Under the pieces are notes generated by a model that ran no database searches, was not told where the DNA came from, and saw only the letters and a program-made list of their open reading frames with translations. Shown here piece after piece: positions 26,673 through 33,691 of a stretch of 64,000 nt of DNA. The DNA is from Caulobacter hibisci (GTDB lineage: Bacteria > Pseudomonadota > Alphaproteobacteria > Caulobacterales > Caulobacteraceae), in NCBI RefSeq assembly GCF_016135805.1, contig NZ_JADWOX010000022.1, positions 33,583-97,582 on the forward strand, given 5' to 3'. A program made the translations under genes and the position numbers. Position 1 is the first letter of the stretch, and each line of letters starts with the position of its first letter.

Positions 26673-27017
26673 TCAGGCCGACTTGACGATCTCCAGCTGG
26701 CCCGTGCGCGGGGTGTCCTCCTCGGCCTTGTCGCCGCCGCCGACCAGGGTGACGCGGCGCAGGCCGATCTGGTCCTTGGCGTCGGACAGGGCGCCGTGGG
26801 CGGCGATCAGCGAGCGGCGGACCTCGGCCAGGCCGGAGGCGGCTTCCATGACGTGGTCGACGGCCTGTTGGCCTACCCCGGCGGCGACCCGGGCCTGGAG
26901 GCGGGCGCGGGGCATGGCGGCGATCAGCTCGCCCATGGCGGCCAGCGTGTTGTCGACGGCCTCCTCGGCGGTGAACAGGCGGGTGGCGAGATGCTCGGCG
27001 ACGATACGGCGGTTCAT
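26673..27017 (-). CDS. Hypothetical 114-aa helical protein
   Basis: No family recognised. It is mostly alpha-helical (IVAEHLATRLFTAEEAVDNT, LARARLQ-type repeats of Ala/Val) with a Gly-Gly linker (LVGGGDKAEED) near the C-terminus. No membrane segment. GAGGGGA lies 6 nt before the ATG, a good site. Codon bias is typical of real genes here. It lies between a short single-helix gene and the small membrane protein on the same strand, suggesting one operon. Confidence 0.7.
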   Translation of the reverse strand: MNRRIVAEHLATRLFTAEEAVDNTLAAMGELIAAMPRARLQARVAAGVGQQAVDHVMEAASGLAEVRRSLIAAHGALSDAKDQIGLRRVTLVGGGDKAEEDTPRTGQLEIVKSA

Positions 27018-27112
27018 GTGGGGATCCCCTCGAAAGGGTCCGGCGGCCCCGGCAGGCCGCTGCGGACATGAGCGAAGGCGCCGGCCGAGCGCCTTCTTGG
27101 GGAAAGGCCGCT

Positions 27113-27259
27113 TCAGCCGTGGCGCAGGTTCTGGAAGAGCTCGACCACCTGGCGGGCGCTGAGCAGCCCGCCGATCAGCATGGCGAAGCCGAGCGCGATG
27201 GCCAGGACGGCCAGCAGGCGGAAGGCGGGGGTCAGAGCATGGTCGAGTCCTCCGCGCAT
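27113..27259 (-). CDS. 48-aa single-helix membrane miniprotein
   Basis: Starts with ATG (MRGGLDHALTPAFRL) inside the 3' end of the 121-aa gene, overlapping it by 28 nt in another frame, and continues past its stop with strong GC3 codon bias. A single transmembrane helix spans about residues 14-32 (LLAVLAIALGFAMLIGGLL), followed by a short amphipathic tail. The overlap suggests translational coupling. Small hydrophobic proteins of this kind can be regulators or membrane-complex subunits; function here unknown. An alternative CTG start at the overlap cannot be excluded. Confidence 0.55.
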   Translation of the reverse strand: MRGGLDHALTPAFRLLAVLAIALGFAMLIGGLLSARQVVELFQNLRHG

Positions 27260-27597
27260 TTCTCGCGAAAGCCCTCGTCCAGCACCGTCGCGGTGATGGT
27301 CAGGATCTCCCTCAACACCATCTCGGCCGGCTTGGCGGCCGATTCCTTGCGGATCGCCGAGACCAGGTCGGTCACCAGCGGGGCCAGCTCCGGCGGGGCC
27401 AGGTCGGTCAGCTGGCGCTGCAGCTGCGACCAGCCGAAGGCCGGGATCGGCGGTTCCGGCGGCAGGGGCGGCCAGGTCTGCTCGAAGGCCGTCACCGCCT
27501 GGCGAATCTGGCGCGCCTTCCAGACCAGCAGGCCCAGGCGATGCTCTTGAAGGTCGGTCAGGCTGGCGGTCTTCAGGTCGGAAATATCGGATGTCAC
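27232..27597 (-). CDS. Hypothetical 121-aa helical protein
   Basis: No family recognised. Soluble and mostly helical: HRLGLLVWKARQIRQAV, a Pro-rich linker WPPLPPEPPIPAFGW, then LAPLVTDLVSAIRKE and a C-terminal helix MVLREILTITATVLDEG. The start is GTG with GAGGCGA upstream. It overlaps the single-helix miniprotein gene and follows a frame-disrupted LuxR-like gene. The set looks like a conserved small-protein operon but cannot be named. Confidence 0.65.
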   Translation of the reverse strand: MTSDISDLKTASLTDLQEHRLGLLVWKARQIRQAVTAFEQTWPPLPPEPPIPAFGWSQLQRQLTDLAPPELAPLVTDLVSAIRKESAAKPAEMVLREILTITATVLDEGFREKCAEDSTML

Positions 27598-27618
27598 GGT
27601 CGTCGTTCGCCTCGGTTC

Positions 27619-27936
27619 CTAGCGAGGTCGACGGTGGCGGGGCGGACGGGGCGCCGGACAGTCCCATTGGGTCGGGGTGGGATTGAATCCCATAGTCGCC
27701 GGGGGCGCCCGGTCCCCCCCGTTCGTGCTCGGTGAGCACCCGGGCGGCGGCCCGGCGGCCGTTGACGCCCAGCTTGCGGCAGGCGCTTTCCACCAGGGCG
27801 TCGGCGCGCGACTTGGAGACCCCCATCAGCGGGCCGATCTCCTTGGAGAGGCGGTGCTCGCCGACCAGGCGCAGGGCTTCGCGCTCGCGCTTGGTCAGCA
27901 GCTCCAGGCCGGCGGCGGGGGGGCGGACGGGTCCAT
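27619..27936 (-). pseudogene. LuxR-type HTH gene with reading frame disrupted at homopolymer tracts
   Basis: A clear GerE-type helix-turn-helix is encoded: LELLTKREREALRLVGEHRL, SKEIGPLMGVSKSRADALVE, SACRKLGVNGRRAAARVL. In that frame no ATG, GTG or TTG occurs before the HTH. The upstream ATG at 27936 would join it only if the run of seven C (minus strand, 27917-27923) had one more base. At the other end, a run of seven G (27714-27720) marks a point where a one-base loss would give a stop at 27619, just before the next gene; without it the frame runs on through the neighbour. It may be a decayed gene, a phase-variable gene or an assembly error. Confidence 0.55.
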
Positions 27937-28043
27937 CGGAGGCGAGCGAATGGAGGCTACTCGATCTAAGAGGGAAGTGCGTTGCGGCTTGTCACGGCCA
28001 AGTCGATAGATAGCCGAGTTCTTTGCACTTCGGACAAGCCTCG

Positions 28044-28421
28044 ATGACGCCAGCCGGCCCTGACCCCATCGACCTCGCTGTCGGAACCCGCATCCGTATT
28101 CGCCGCCGCTATCTTAAAATCAGCCAGGACGACCTGGCCGAAGCCCTCGGCCTGACCTTCCAACAGATCCAGAAGTACGAGCGCGGCGAGAATCGCGTCT
28201 CGGCCTCGATGCTGGTGCGAATCGCCGCCCGGCTGGAGACCACGGTCGCCACCCTGGTGGGCGAGGACGCCCCGGCCGAGGAGAGCGCCGGCATGCTGGC
28301 AGCCCTGACCCTGCCGGGCGCGCTGGACCTGCTGAACGCCTACGCCAAGGCCGGCCCCAAGACCCAGCGGGCCATGGTGGGCCTGGCCCAAGCCATGCTC
28401 GAGGGCGGCGAGGAGGACTAG
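28044..28421 (+). CDS. XRE-family transcriptional regulator
   Basis: A 125-aa protein with an N-terminal XRE HTH: TRIRIRRRYLKISQDDLAEA, LGLTFQQIQKYERGENRVSA, SMLVRIAARLE. The C-terminal ~50 residues (ALTLPGALDLLNAYAKAG and on) form helices that probably mediate oligomerisation, like the DUF-tailed regulators common in Caulobacterales. The start is the ATG at MTPAGPDP; a TTG seven codons earlier is less likely. Its TAG stop and that of the converging cinA-like gene share the four bases CTAG. Confidence 0.88.
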   Translation: MTPAGPDPIDLAVGTRIRIRRRYLKISQDDLAEALGLTFQQIQKYERGENRVSASMLVRIAARLETTVATLVGEDAPAEESAGMLAALTLPGALDLLNAYAKAGPKTQRAMVGLAQAMLEGGEED

Positions 28422-29170
28422 GCCTCCAGCCGCTCCACGCCGGTGACGCCAAGATCGGCCAGGGTCTTCTCCAGCTCGACCGCCGCGGCTTCCACCTCGG
28501 CCGGATCGCGGCCGCGGATCACCAGGCTGGCGCCGTAGACGTCCGGCGGGGCGAAGAACGGGTAGCTGCCGATCGACAGGTCCGGGTGGGCCTTGGCCAC
28601 GGCTTCCAGCGGCGCGGCGATCGTGCCCTCGCCGGTGCCGGTGACGCGCACGGTGGTGGCGACCACCACGGCCCCGGTGCGCAGGCGCGGGCCGACGTCG
28701 TCGAGCATGCCGCGCATGATCGCCGGCACGCCGGCCAGCACGAAGACGTTTTCCTTCTGGAAGCCGGGCGGGCCCTGCACCGGGTTCTTCACCAGCGTCC
28801 CGCCCTCGGGCACGTGGGCCATGCGGCGGCGGGCGGCGTTGGGCTCGCCCCAGCGCTCGCGCAGCAGGGCCATGATCTCGGGATGCTCGGGCGCCGTCAC
28901 CCCGAAGGCCTTGGCCACCGAGTCGGCGGTGATGTCGTCATGCGTCGGGCCGATGCCGCCGGTGGTGATGACGTAGTCGTACTTGGTGCGCAGGGCGTTG
29001 ACCGCCTCGACGATCTCCTGCTCGATGTCGGGCACCACGCGGGCCTCGGCCAGGTCGACGCCGTAGGTCGCCAGGTACTTGGCGATGGCGTTCAGGTTCA
29101 CGTCCTGGGTGCGGCCCGACAGGATCTCGTCGCCGATGATCAGCACGGCGGCGGTGACGCGATCGACCAT
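28418..29170 (-). CDS. CinA-like molybdopterin-binding domain protein
   Basis: A 250-aa protein of the MoCF_biosynth fold as in the N-terminal domain of CinA/competence-damage proteins. Motifs: VLIIGDEILSGRTQDVN at the N-terminus and TTGGIGPTHDDIT around residue 70. The C-terminal nicotinamide-nucleotide amidase domain of full CinA is absent, so this is the short form. Short forms are often annotated as competence/damage-inducible protein A; the family includes ADP-ribose pyrophosphatases. Start ATG at MVDRVTAA. Confidence 0.88.
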   Translation of the reverse strand: MVDRVTAAVLIIGDEILSGRTQDVNLNAIAKYLATYGVDLAEARVVPDIEQEIVEAVNALRTKYDYVITTGGIGPTHDDITADSVAKAFGVTAPEHPEIMALLRERWGEPNAARRRMAHVPEGGTLVKNPVQGPPGFQKENVFVLAGVPAIMRGMLDDVGPRLRTGAVVVATTVRVTGTGEGTIAAPLEAVAKAHPDLSIGSYPFFAPPDVYGASLVIRGRDPAEVEAAAVELEKTLADLGVTGVERLEA

Positions 29171-29192
29171 ACGTCAGGACTCCTTGCAGCGT

Positions 29193-29278
29193 CCTCGCCC
29201 TTCGACGGGCTCAGGGTGAGGACGAATGTGGCGGCCGTTCGTTCAAAGTCCTCATCCTGAGCTTGTCGAAGGACGAGG
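29193..29278. repeat. Dispersed TTCGACAAGCTCAGG repeat, inverted pair
   Basis: Two 31-bp arms (29193-29223 and 29248-29278) match as an inverted repeat at 27 of 31 positions. The core is CTTCGAC(AA/GG)GCTCAGG(A/G)TGAGGAC. A second inverted pair is at 55092-55177. This sequence type is widespread between genes in Caulobacter and other alphaproteobacteria. Confidence 0.85.
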
Positions 29279-29324
29279 ACTTTGCGCAAAGCAGCTCAGG
29301 TTCACGTTCCGACTTAGGCTCCGC

Positions 29325-30038
29325 ATGCTTCTGCCGCAACCGCTTACCCACGGCCGCATCGTTCAGCGCTACAAGCGCTTCTTCGTCGACCTGGTGCTGG
29401 ACGACGGGCGCGAGGTCACCGCGCACTGCCCAAACTCCGGCGCCATGCTGGGGGTGAACCTGCCGGGGCAGGGGGCGTGGGTGTCGTGGTCGGACGATCC
29501 CAAGCGCAAGCTGGCCTGGACGCTGCAGCTGGTCGAGGCGGCTGGGCCGGACGGGACCGGCCTGGTGGGCGTCAACACCATGCTGCCCAACAAGCTGGTC
29601 GCCGAGGCCCTGGCCACCGGGACGATCCCCGAACTGACCGGCTACGCCAACATCCGCCCCGAGGTGAAGTACGCCGCCGCCAGCCGGGTGGACTTCCTGC
29701 TCACCGATCCCGACCGGCCGCCGTGCTGGCTGGAGGTCAAGAACGTCCACCTGTCGCGCACCGCCGGCCTGGCCGAGTTCCCCGACTGCAAGGCCGCCCG
29801 CTCGACCCGCCACCTGGAAGACCTCGCCGCCCAGGTCGCCGAAGGGCACAGAGCCGTGGCCCTGCTCGTGGTGCAGCGCGAGGACTGCGAAGAATTCACG
29901 GCCTGCCGCGAGCTGGATCCAGCCTTCGCCCGAGGGCTGGACGTCGCCGCCGAGGCGGGGGTGGAGGTGATGGTCTGGGCCTGCGCCATGAGCACGGAAG
30001 AGATCAGGATCGCGCGGCCGATCGCCTGGCGGCGCTAG
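29325..30038 (+). CDS. sfsA: SfsA (sugar fermentation stimulation protein / nuclease-like)
   Basis: A 237-aa SfsA-family protein: an N-terminal OB-like domain (RIVQRYKRFFVDLVLDDG, then HCPNSGAML) and a C-terminal PD-(D/E)xK-like domain (VDFLLTD ... CWLEVKNVHL ... FPDCKAARSTRHLEDL). SfsA binds DNA and has been linked to maltose metabolism; the nuclease fold motif D-x(n)-E-V-K is intact. The start is the ATG at MLLPQPLTHG. Sited between the repeat and a tail-tube-like gene. It is often found next to map in alphaproteobacteria, and here map lies one gene downstream. Confidence 0.92.
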   Translation: MLLPQPLTHGRIVQRYKRFFVDLVLDDGREVTAHCPNSGAMLGVNLPGQGAWVSWSDDPKRKLAWTLQLVEAAGPDGTGLVGVNTMLPNKLVAEALATGTIPELTGYANIRPEVKYAAASRVDFLLTDPDRPPCWLEVKNVHLSRTAGLAEFPDCKAARSTRHLEDLAAQVAEGHRAVALLVVQREDCEEFTACRELDPAFARGLDVAAEAGVEVMVWACAMSTEEIRIARPIAWRR

Positions 30039-30050
30039 CGGGAGGCGGGC

Positions 30051-30428
30051 ATGGGCGCGGCCGGGCACGATCCATACGGGGCCTTTCCGTTTCGCCTGAT
30101 GATCGAAGGCGTCACGGTCGCGGCCTTCACCCGCGCCGCGCTGCCCGTCGCCGAGGCCGGCGTTCTGACGCTGTCGCTGGGCGTGGCGCTCTCCTCCTAT
30201 CTGCATGACTGGCGGGCCCTGGCGGTTAAGGCCGGTCCCGACGCGCCGGGCGTCCGCAGGTCCGGCGTCTTGTGTCTGATCGACCATGACGGCGACGAGG
30301 GCGCGCGGTGGACGGTGCGCGACGCCTGGCCGATCAGGTGCGAAGCGGCGTCTGGCCTTGGTTCGGACGGCGCGGCCGCGATCGAGGCGCTCGAGCTTGG
30401 CCTCTCCAGCCTCAGCCGCATCGTCTAG
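30051..30428 (+). CDS. Solitary phage tail-tube-like protein (T4 gp19 family)
   Basis: A 125-aa protein that follows the tail-tube pattern: FPFRLMIEGVTVAAFTRAAL at the N-terminus, LSLGVALSSYLHDWRAL in the middle, and WTVRDAWPIRCEA with AAIEALELGLSSLSRI at the end. Family members form the tubes of contractile phage tails, R-pyocins and extracellular injection systems. No sheath, baseplate or spike gene lies near it; it sits 12 nt after sfsA and before map. It may be a domesticated or stray copy, or work with a tail cluster elsewhere. Assignment is by pattern and moderately confident. Confidence 0.6.
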   Translation: MGAAGHDPYGAFPFRLMIEGVTVAAFTRAALPVAEAGVLTLSLGVALSSYLHDWRALAVKAGPDAPGVRRSGVLCLIDHDGDEGARWTVRDAWPIRCEAASGLGSDGAAAIEALELGLSSLSRIV

Positions 30429-30464
30429 GCGAACTTGCCGGGGCGGACGCGCATTGAACTTTCG

Positions 30465-30473
30465 TGCTATAGT
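30465..30473 (+). promoter_or_regulatory. Extended -10 promoter candidate for map
   Basis: TGCTATAGT is an extended -10 element (TGn-TATAGT) in the 122-base gap before map. The nearby TTGAAC at 30454 is too close to serve as a normal -35. Confidence 0.35.
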
Positions 30474-30550
30474 GGCGACATAAGCCCGACCGACACCCGT
30501 ATCCCGGCGCGCCCTCGCGGCCGCGCCGCCGCTTTGAGACCGGACCGCCC

Positions 30551-31381
30551 ATGACCCTCGACGACGCCTTCGAGATCGAGACCGAGACCCGCACGGGCCA
30601 GATCAAGATCCACAAGCCCGAAGATTTCGAGGGCATGCGCAAGGCTGGCCGCCTGGCCGCCGAGTGCCTGGACATGCTGATCCCGCACGTCGTGCCGGGC
30701 GTCTCGACCGATCACCTGGATACGCTGGCCCGCGAGTTCATCCTCGACAACGGCGCCCTGCCGGCCTGCCTGTTCTATCGCGGCTATCCCAAGACCGTCT
30801 GCATCTCGCGCAACCACGTGGTCTGCCACGGCATCCCCGGCGACTGGACCCTGCGCGAGGGCGACATCGCCAATATCGACGTCACCGTCATCGTCGACGG
30901 CTGGCACGGCGACACCTCGCGGATGTACGGCGTCGGCGACGTCGGGCCGCGCGCCCGTCGTCTCGTGGACATCACCTATGAGAGCCTGGCCCGCGGCCTG
31001 GCGGTGGTGAAGCCGGGCGCGACCCTCGGCGACATCGGCCACGCCATCCAGTCCTATGTCGAGGCCCAGCGCTGCAGCGTCGTGCGCGACTTCTGCGGCC
31101 ACGGCCTGGGCAAGGTGTTCCACGACGCCCCCAACATCCTGCACTTCGGCCGTCCGGGCCAGGGCGCGGTGCTGAAGGCGGGCATGTTCTTCACCATCGA
31201 GCCGATGGTGAACCTGGGCAAGCCGGCGGTGAAGGTGCTGGGCGACGGCTGGACGGCCGTGACCCGCGACAAGTCGCTGTCGTCGCAGTGCGAGCACTCG
31301 ATCGGCGTCACGGAAGACGGCTGCGAGGTGTTCACCGCCTCGCCGACCGGCCTGTTCCAGCCGCCGATGCAGGGCGTTTAG
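30551..31381 (+). CDS. map: Type I methionine aminopeptidase
   Basis: Removes N-terminal methionine from nascent proteins; cytosolic dinuclear metal enzyme. The 276-aa protein has the five metal ligands: the two Asp of NIDVTVIVDGWHGD, the His of GHGLGKVFHD, the Glu of FFTIEPM and the Glu of CEHSIGVTE. The substrate-binding CHGIPGD His is also present. Length and order fit bacterial type Ia MAP. The start is the ATG after AGACCGGACCGCCC, with a weak GGA site. Confidence 0.96.
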   Translation: MTLDDAFEIETETRTGQIKIHKPEDFEGMRKAGRLAAECLDMLIPHVVPGVSTDHLDTLAREFILDNGALPACLFYRGYPKTVCISRNHVVCHGIPGDWTLREGDIANIDVTVIVDGWHGDTSRMYGVGDVGPRARRLVDITYESLARGLAVVKPGATLGDIGHAIQSYVEAQRCSVVRDFCGHGLGKVFHDAPNILHFGRPGQGAVLKAGMFFTIEPMVNLGKPAVKVLGDGWTAVTRDKSLSSQCEHSIGVTEDGCEVFTASPTGLFQPPMQGV

Positions 31382-31475
31382 AACCCGCGCGCCCTTACGG
31401 GTGCGTAGCCACTAGGCGAAACTGACATTTCAGCTTACCTATCAGTCCGAAGACACAACCTTCGGGAGCCTTTTC

Positions 31476-32243
31476 GTGCGCCAGCCCTCGGTCCCTCGCG
31501 CCCCTGACGACGCCCCTTACAACGTCGCTGGGGGCGGCGCCCGCTCGCGGATGCTGGTGCTGGACGTCTGCTCGTCGTCGGGCCTGGAAGACTGGTCGCC
31601 CGACCTGCAGAAGGCCAAGGTCTACGAGAAGATCCTGCTCGACCTGATCCTGGGCGAACTGGCGCCCGGCGCACGGCTGGACGAGCAATCGCTGGCGGCG
31701 CGCTACGACGCCGGGCTCGCCGGTGTGCGCGACGCTCTGGGGCGCCTGGCCCTGGAAGGCCTGGTCATCCGCCGCGCCCGCTCGGGCACCACGGTGGCGC
31801 CGCTGGACCTCGTCGACCTGCGCCAGGGCTACGAGGCCCGGGCCCTGATCGAGCCGCACTGCGCGGCCCTAGCCGCCCGCAACGCCTCCAAGGCCGACAT
31901 CGCCGCCCTCAAAAGCGTGTTCGACGGCGCCGAAGAAGCCGCCAAGGCCCGCGACCTGCCGGCCCTGGTGGCCATGGACCAGCGCTTCCACGCCGCCGTC
32001 GCCCGCGCCGGCGGCAACCTGGCCCTGGCCCGGATCCTGATCCCCCTGCAGCACAAGGCCGCCCGCTTCTGGGTGTTCTCGTTCGGCGGGGCCACCGAGG
32101 CCGAACTGATGGCCGACATCGACCAGCACCGCGAGGTCGCCGCCATCATCGCCAGCGGCGACGTCGAAGGCTCCAAGGCCGCGATGATGCGGGTGCTGAG
32201 CGTGACGCCCGAGGCCGTGCAGCGGCCGCAGGTCGAGGCCTGA
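31476..32243 (+). CDS. GntR-family regulator (FadR/FCD subfamily)
   Basis: A 255-aa protein: an extra N-terminal ~40 residues, then a winged HTH (VYEKILLDLILGELAPGARL, DEQSLAARYDAGLAGVRDAL, GRLALEGLVIRRARSGTTV) and a C-terminal FCD ligand domain with metal-site residues in DQRFHAAVARAGGN and DIDQHREVAAII. Members usually sense organic acids or amino-acid derivatives. GGGAG lies 7 nt before the GTG start. Its target is not obvious; no catabolic operon is directly adjacent. It may self-regulate. Confidence 0.88.
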   Translation: MRQPSVPRAPDDAPYNVAGGGARSRMLVLDVCSSSGLEDWSPDLQKAKVYEKILLDLILGELAPGARLDEQSLAARYDAGLAGVRDALGRLALEGLVIRRARSGTTVAPLDLVDLRQGYEARALIEPHCAALAARNASKADIAALKSVFDGAEEAAKARDLPALVAMDQRFHAAVARAGGNLALARILIPLQHKAARFWVFSFGGATEAELMADIDQHREVAAIIASGDVEGSKAAMMRVLSVTPEAVQRPQVEA

Positions 32244-32275
32244 CCCGTATCCCATAAGGGGAAACCAGCGCGCCC

Positions 32276-32314
32276 TTACATCCAGTCCAGATTTGGACTA
32301 TATTCCGATCTGGA
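32276..32314 (+). promoter_or_regulatory. Promoter and inverted-repeat operator of the Xre/RES module
   Basis: TTACAT-17 bp-TATATT (32276-32304) forms a promoter. A perfect inverted repeat TCCAGAT-N15-ATCTGGA (32286-32314) is centred on the -10, plus a second small repeat GTCCA-N4-TGGAC inside it. Binding here by the antitoxin would shut off the operon. Confidence 0.65.
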
Positions 32315-32325
32315 TGGAGACTTGG

Positions 32326-32850
32326 ATGCCCGTCGCCAAACGCCAACCCGTCGAAGTCGCCGCCGGTCCGGACGTGCTGGACCTGTCGCGCTTCTCGCCC
32401 GCCAACCGCCGCCGGCTGAGCGGCCCGGGCTTGCGCACCTTCCTGGCGATCGCCGACCTGTGGGGCCTGTCCGAGGACGAGCGCCTGCTGGTGCTGGGCC
32501 TGCCGTCGCGGTCGACCTACTACAACTGGGTGAAGGCGGTGCGCGCGCATCGCGACGTCACGCTGGACCTGGACATGCTGGTGCGGATCTCGGCCGTGCT
32601 CGGCGTTCATCAGGCCCTCGGCGTGCTGTACGCCAGCGAGCGGGACGGCGTCGCATGGCTGCGCGCGCCGCATGCCGCGCCGCTGTTCGGAGGGCGGCCG
32701 CCGCTGGCGCTGCTCGCCTGCGGAACCCAGGACGGGCTGATCAGCGTGCGCCGCTTCCTCGACGCCGCCCGGGGCGGGCTCTACATGCCGCCGGGCGAGC
32801 TCGACCGCGACTTCCGCCCCTATGACGACGCCGAGATCGTCTTCTCGTGA
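32326..32850 (+). CDS. Xre/MbcA/ParS-type antitoxin (DUF2384)
   Basis: A 174-aa antitoxin: an N-terminal HTH-like part (SPANRRRLSGPGLRTFLAIA, then LPSRSTYYNWVKAVRAHRD) and a C-terminal DUF2384 domain (VLGVHQALGVLYASERDG, WLRAPHAAPLFGGRPPLALL). It should neutralise the RES toxin encoded next and autoregulate the operon. The start is the ATG with GGAGA 5 nt upstream; an ATG four codons earlier would sit close to the transcription start. The stop overlaps the toxin start as GTGA. Confidence 0.88.
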   Translation: MPVAKRQPVEVAAGPDVLDLSRFSPANRRRLSGPGLRTFLAIADLWGLSEDERLLVLGLPSRSTYYNWVKAVRAHRDVTLDLDMLVRISAVLGVHQALGVLYASERDGVAWLRAPHAAPLFGGRPPLALLACGTQDGLISVRRFLDAARGGLYMPPGELDRDFRPYDDAEIVFS

Positions 32851-33515
32851 GCGAGCCCCACGCGGCGCCCCAGCCGAGCTATCGCCTGATCCCGTCGCGC
32901 TTTCCGCCGATCGGCCTGTTCGACACGGTGGCGACGACGGCCGACCTGGAGGCGGTGATGGAACTGGCCGGCTGGACCAACGACCGGCTGGTGGCCGAGC
33001 GCATCGCGCGGCTGCCGGTGGCGGAGCGGGTCTATGGCCGGCTGAACGCCAGCATCGTCATGGCGTCGTTCCTGCACGTGGCGCCAGGCGGCATGCGTTT
33101 CAACGGTCCTGACCTTGGCGCCTGGTACGCCGCCGCCAAGCTGGTCACGGCGGTGGCCGAGGTGGCCCACCACCTGCGGCGCGAGGCGGTCGCTACCGGA
33201 GCCGGCGTGCTCAGCCGCCAGTACCGCGTCTATTCGGCCAGGCTGGAGGGTGACTATCTCGACCTTCGCGGCCTGCGGGCGGCCCGGCCGGACATCTATG
33301 CCAGCGACGACTACGCCGCCGGCCAAGTTCTGGGGGAGGCCGTGCGGGCGTCCGGCGGGGCGGGGATCCTGTTCGACAGCCTGCGGCACGCGGGCGGCCT
33401 CAACGTGGTCGCCCATCGCCCGCGCAATGTTCAAGACGTCGTCCAGGGCGATCACTACGACCTGCGGGTCGAGGCCGGCTCGCGCCGCATAGAGGCCCGT
33501 CGGCTGGCGGCCTGA
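32847..33515 (+). CDS. RES-domain toxin (NAD+ phosphorylase family)
   Basis: A 222-aa RES-domain protein. Family blocks: YRLIPSRFPPIGLFDTVAT at the N-terminus with the conserved Arg, RLPVAERVYGRLNASIVMAS, FNGPDLGAWYAA, and SRQYRVYSARLEG with DIYASDDYAAGQVLGEAVR. RES toxins such as MbcT deplete NAD+ by phosphorolysis and stop growth. Translation is coupled to the antitoxin by the GTGA overlap. Size is at the upper end for the family (usually ~150-230 aa). Confidence 0.88.
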   Translation: MSEPHAAPQPSYRLIPSRFPPIGLFDTVATTADLEAVMELAGWTNDRLVAERIARLPVAERVYGRLNASIVMASFLHVAPGGMRFNGPDLGAWYAAAKLVTAVAEVAHHLRREAVATGAGVLSRQYRVYSARLEGDYLDLRGLRAARPDIYASDDYAAGQVLGEAVRASGGAGILFDSLRHAGGLNVVAHRPRNVQDVVQGDHYDLRVEAGSRRIEARRLAA

Positions 33516-33602
33516 GGCCCGGTGTGGCGCGCCGGCGACAGCCGGCGGAACATCCCGCCAACAGTGAGGCTTTCGCGACACAGGGCATTCGCAATCTAAT
33601 GT

Positions 33603-33622
33603 AAAATGTCAGAACGCATTTT
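33603..33622 (+). promoter_or_regulatory. Inverted repeat upstream of the TonB-dependent receptor
   Basis: AAAATG-N8-CATTTT in an AT-rich patch (with TAATGTAAAAT) about 70-90 bp before the receptor start, a likely promoter/operator region. The binding protein is unknown. Confidence 0.4.
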
Positions 33623-33691
33623 GACGAACGGCGTATCGCCACCATTTGGTGCGGTGCAGCGGGGCTTCCCGCTCGCCGGAGTTCGCCCACC

